Shown here one piece after another: positions 62,939 through 64,000 of a stretch of 64,000 nucleotides of DNA. A program made the translations under genes and the position numbers. The notes under the pieces were generated by a model. It saw only the letters and a program-made list of their open reading frames with translations, made no database searches and was not told the origin of the DNA. This DNA is from Prosthecobacter debontii (GTDB lineage Bacteria > Verrucomicrobiota > Verrucomicrobiia > Verrucomicrobiales > Akkermansiaceae), in assembly GCA_945873125.1 (NCBI GenBank), contig CAMCBV010000003.1, positions 1 to 64,000 of the forward strand. Direction: 5' to 3'. Every line of letters begins with the position of its first letter. Within the stretch, counting starts at the first letter, position 1.

Positions 62939-64000
62939 ATGATTATTGAACCCAACATCATGTCCCATCAAACCCATTCGCTGATTGAAGCGATCACAGA
63001 ACCCCTTGCGGACAACGCGGAGATGAGTCTCTCCGCGGTTCAAATCCTGGAGCAAACTTTTGATCCGGATCATCCAAGCATACCGCAAATGTTGGAGCGA
63101 TTGGAGGCGCGGGATAAGAAGAGGTTTCCTTGGCTCGGCAAGATTGCGATTTGGATTTTGGCGGTGACGGCGCTTGGATTTGGAATTCATGCGGAGAGGT
63201 CAATGATATGGACTGTAATCAACTATCGGGGTTTTTATGGTTTTGATTCGCCAAAGCCCCCGGCTCTGCCGCGCGACCTAACCAAGCAAGAGCAACTTTT
63301 GTTAGGCGATCCGCAACTTGACGAGTTTACTCAGAAACAACTGCTCTTTGAGAGCGATCCGGAGAATCCCGCCTATTTTGCGGAGTATGTCGGTTCATTC
63401 AAAAGCAAACATGGCAAGATGCCTGACGGGTATCTGGAAACGGCCAAGCGTATTGACCCTTTGAACTCTTATTTCCCTTATTGGGCCGCAGGCGTTATCG
63501 GTAATGATGCGGTCGAAAAGAAGCCGGTGAAGCACGGCAAGCATTCTGGAGGCGGCACGATTCCGCCCCTACGCTATGTGAACGGAGTTAAATTAAAACC
63601 GCTACCTGTCGAACAGGAATATGTCATCAAGGATCAGGCCGCCTATGACGAAGCGCTGAGGCTCATTCGTCAGGCGGGGGAGCTTCCAAATTTTGATCAT
63701 TATGAGATCCTGATGATGAAAGCGAGAATGCGTCTCGTCAGCGGAAACGATACGTTACCCGGCTTCATGCGAGCTCTGATGGTTCAATACGCTGCGCCAT
63801 CTTACGGCCTCATGTCGCTTATGAAGGTCTCCCAGATCATGAGCGCGCGCGCCGAAGAACTTTCCAAAGGCGGGCAACGCGAGGAGTTTCTTTTGCTGGC
63901 GGCGCAACGGGATGCACTCGCTTCCAGATTATCCCGAAGCTCACTCGGTACTTTGGTTCACGAGCTGGTCTTTTTTGCCATGGCATCATCAACCGCCACA
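62939..64000 (+). CDS. Hypothetical single-span membrane protein (partial, runs off the right edge)
   Basis: Own translation from the ATG at 62939, or 62960 (MSHQTHSLIEA), stays open to the edge, about 354 residues. An N-terminal cytosolic segment of about 65 residues is followed by a membrane span (GKIAIWILAVTALGFGIHAE), then a long periplasmic, helical part (ESDPENPAYFAEYVGSFKSK, LETAKRIDPLNSYFPYW) resembling tetratricopeptide-like repeats. It starts directly after the transpeptidase stop, so the three genes are likely an operon. No known family recognised. Confidence 0.7.
   Translation, partial: MIIEPNIMSHQTHSLIEAITEPLADNAEMSLSAVQILEQTFDPDHPSIPQMLERLEARDKKRFPWLGKIAIWILAVTALGFGIHAERSMIWTVINYRGFYGFDSPKPPALPRDLTKQEQLLLGDPQLDEFTQKQLLFESDPENPAYFAEYVGSFKSKHGKMPDGYLETAKRIDPLNSYFPYWAAGVIGNDAVEKKPVKHGKHSGGGTIPPLRYVNGVKLKPLPVEQEYVIKDQAAYDEALRLIRQAGELPNFDHYEILMMKARMRLVSGNDTLPGFMRALMVQYAAPSYGLMSLMKVSQIMSARAEELSKGGQREEFLLLAAQRDALASRLSRSSLGTLVHELVFFAMASSTAT

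Overview
The window looks like a chromosomal segment of a Verrucomicrobiota bacterium, most likely near Akkermansiaceae/Verrucomicrobiaceae. This is inferred from gene content: multi-CXXCH secreted cytochromes paired with beta-propeller proteins, secreted FAD-dependent oxidoreductases, ThuA and DUF1080 proteins, an RpiB-GlyA fusion, MJ0042-type zinc ribbons and many short palindromic dispersed repeats. Lipid A (lpxA), murein enzymes and lipoprotein signal peptidase indicate a Gram-negative envelope. Genes mostly lack a Shine-Dalgarno sequence. No tRNA, rRNA, CRISPR array, complete IS or prophage was seen.

Layout. 1-3.4 kb: the left edge cuts a type I restriction operon (hsdR, then partial hsdS), followed by yidD. 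3.8-7.5 kb: a giant ABCG-like transporter with FHA-like modules. 7.5-13 kb: a probable operon of penta-heme cytochrome, six-bladed propeller protein and a secreted SGNH-esterase/amidohydrolase fusion. 13-21.7 kb: Nramp-like transporter, aminopeptidase P, secreted FAD oxidoreductase, ThuA protein, HlyD-type adaptor, spermidine-synthase-like protein and HU. 22.3-29 kb: complete F1Fo ATP synthase operon atpBEFHAGDC. 29-37 kb: AddA-like helicase-nuclease, fatty acid desaturase, GspE/GspF. 36.8-44 kb: ileS-lspA, rhomboid protease, mazG, HNH endonuclease, polyprenyl diphosphate synthase. 44-50 kb: DUF1080 protein, hypothetical secreted protein, murein amidase, small lipoprotein, citrate synthase, zinc-ribbon/HEAT membrane protein. 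50-55 kb: lpxA, a second FAD oxidoreductase, a vapBC module bracketed by palindromic elements, and the rpiB-glyA fusion. 55-64 kb: sodium/sugar symporter with galactokinase, a DUF4130/radical SAM DNA-repair pair, an alpha/beta hydrolase overlapping an L,D-transpeptidase-like gene, and a partial membrane protein.

The most unusual signal is not a gene. The short word CTAACAR occurs 30 times (23 as TCTAACAR), on both strands about equally, inside genes in several reading frames and in gaps, while CTAACAY occurs only twice. It behaves like a genome-wide DNA signal such as an uptake sequence. The second theme is repeat biology: at least six families of small palindromic or AT-rich elements sit in gaps, two have been accepted in frame inside ileS, and one family of three copies brackets the vapBC toxin-antitoxin pair. 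All counts were made by eye and need a programmatic recount.
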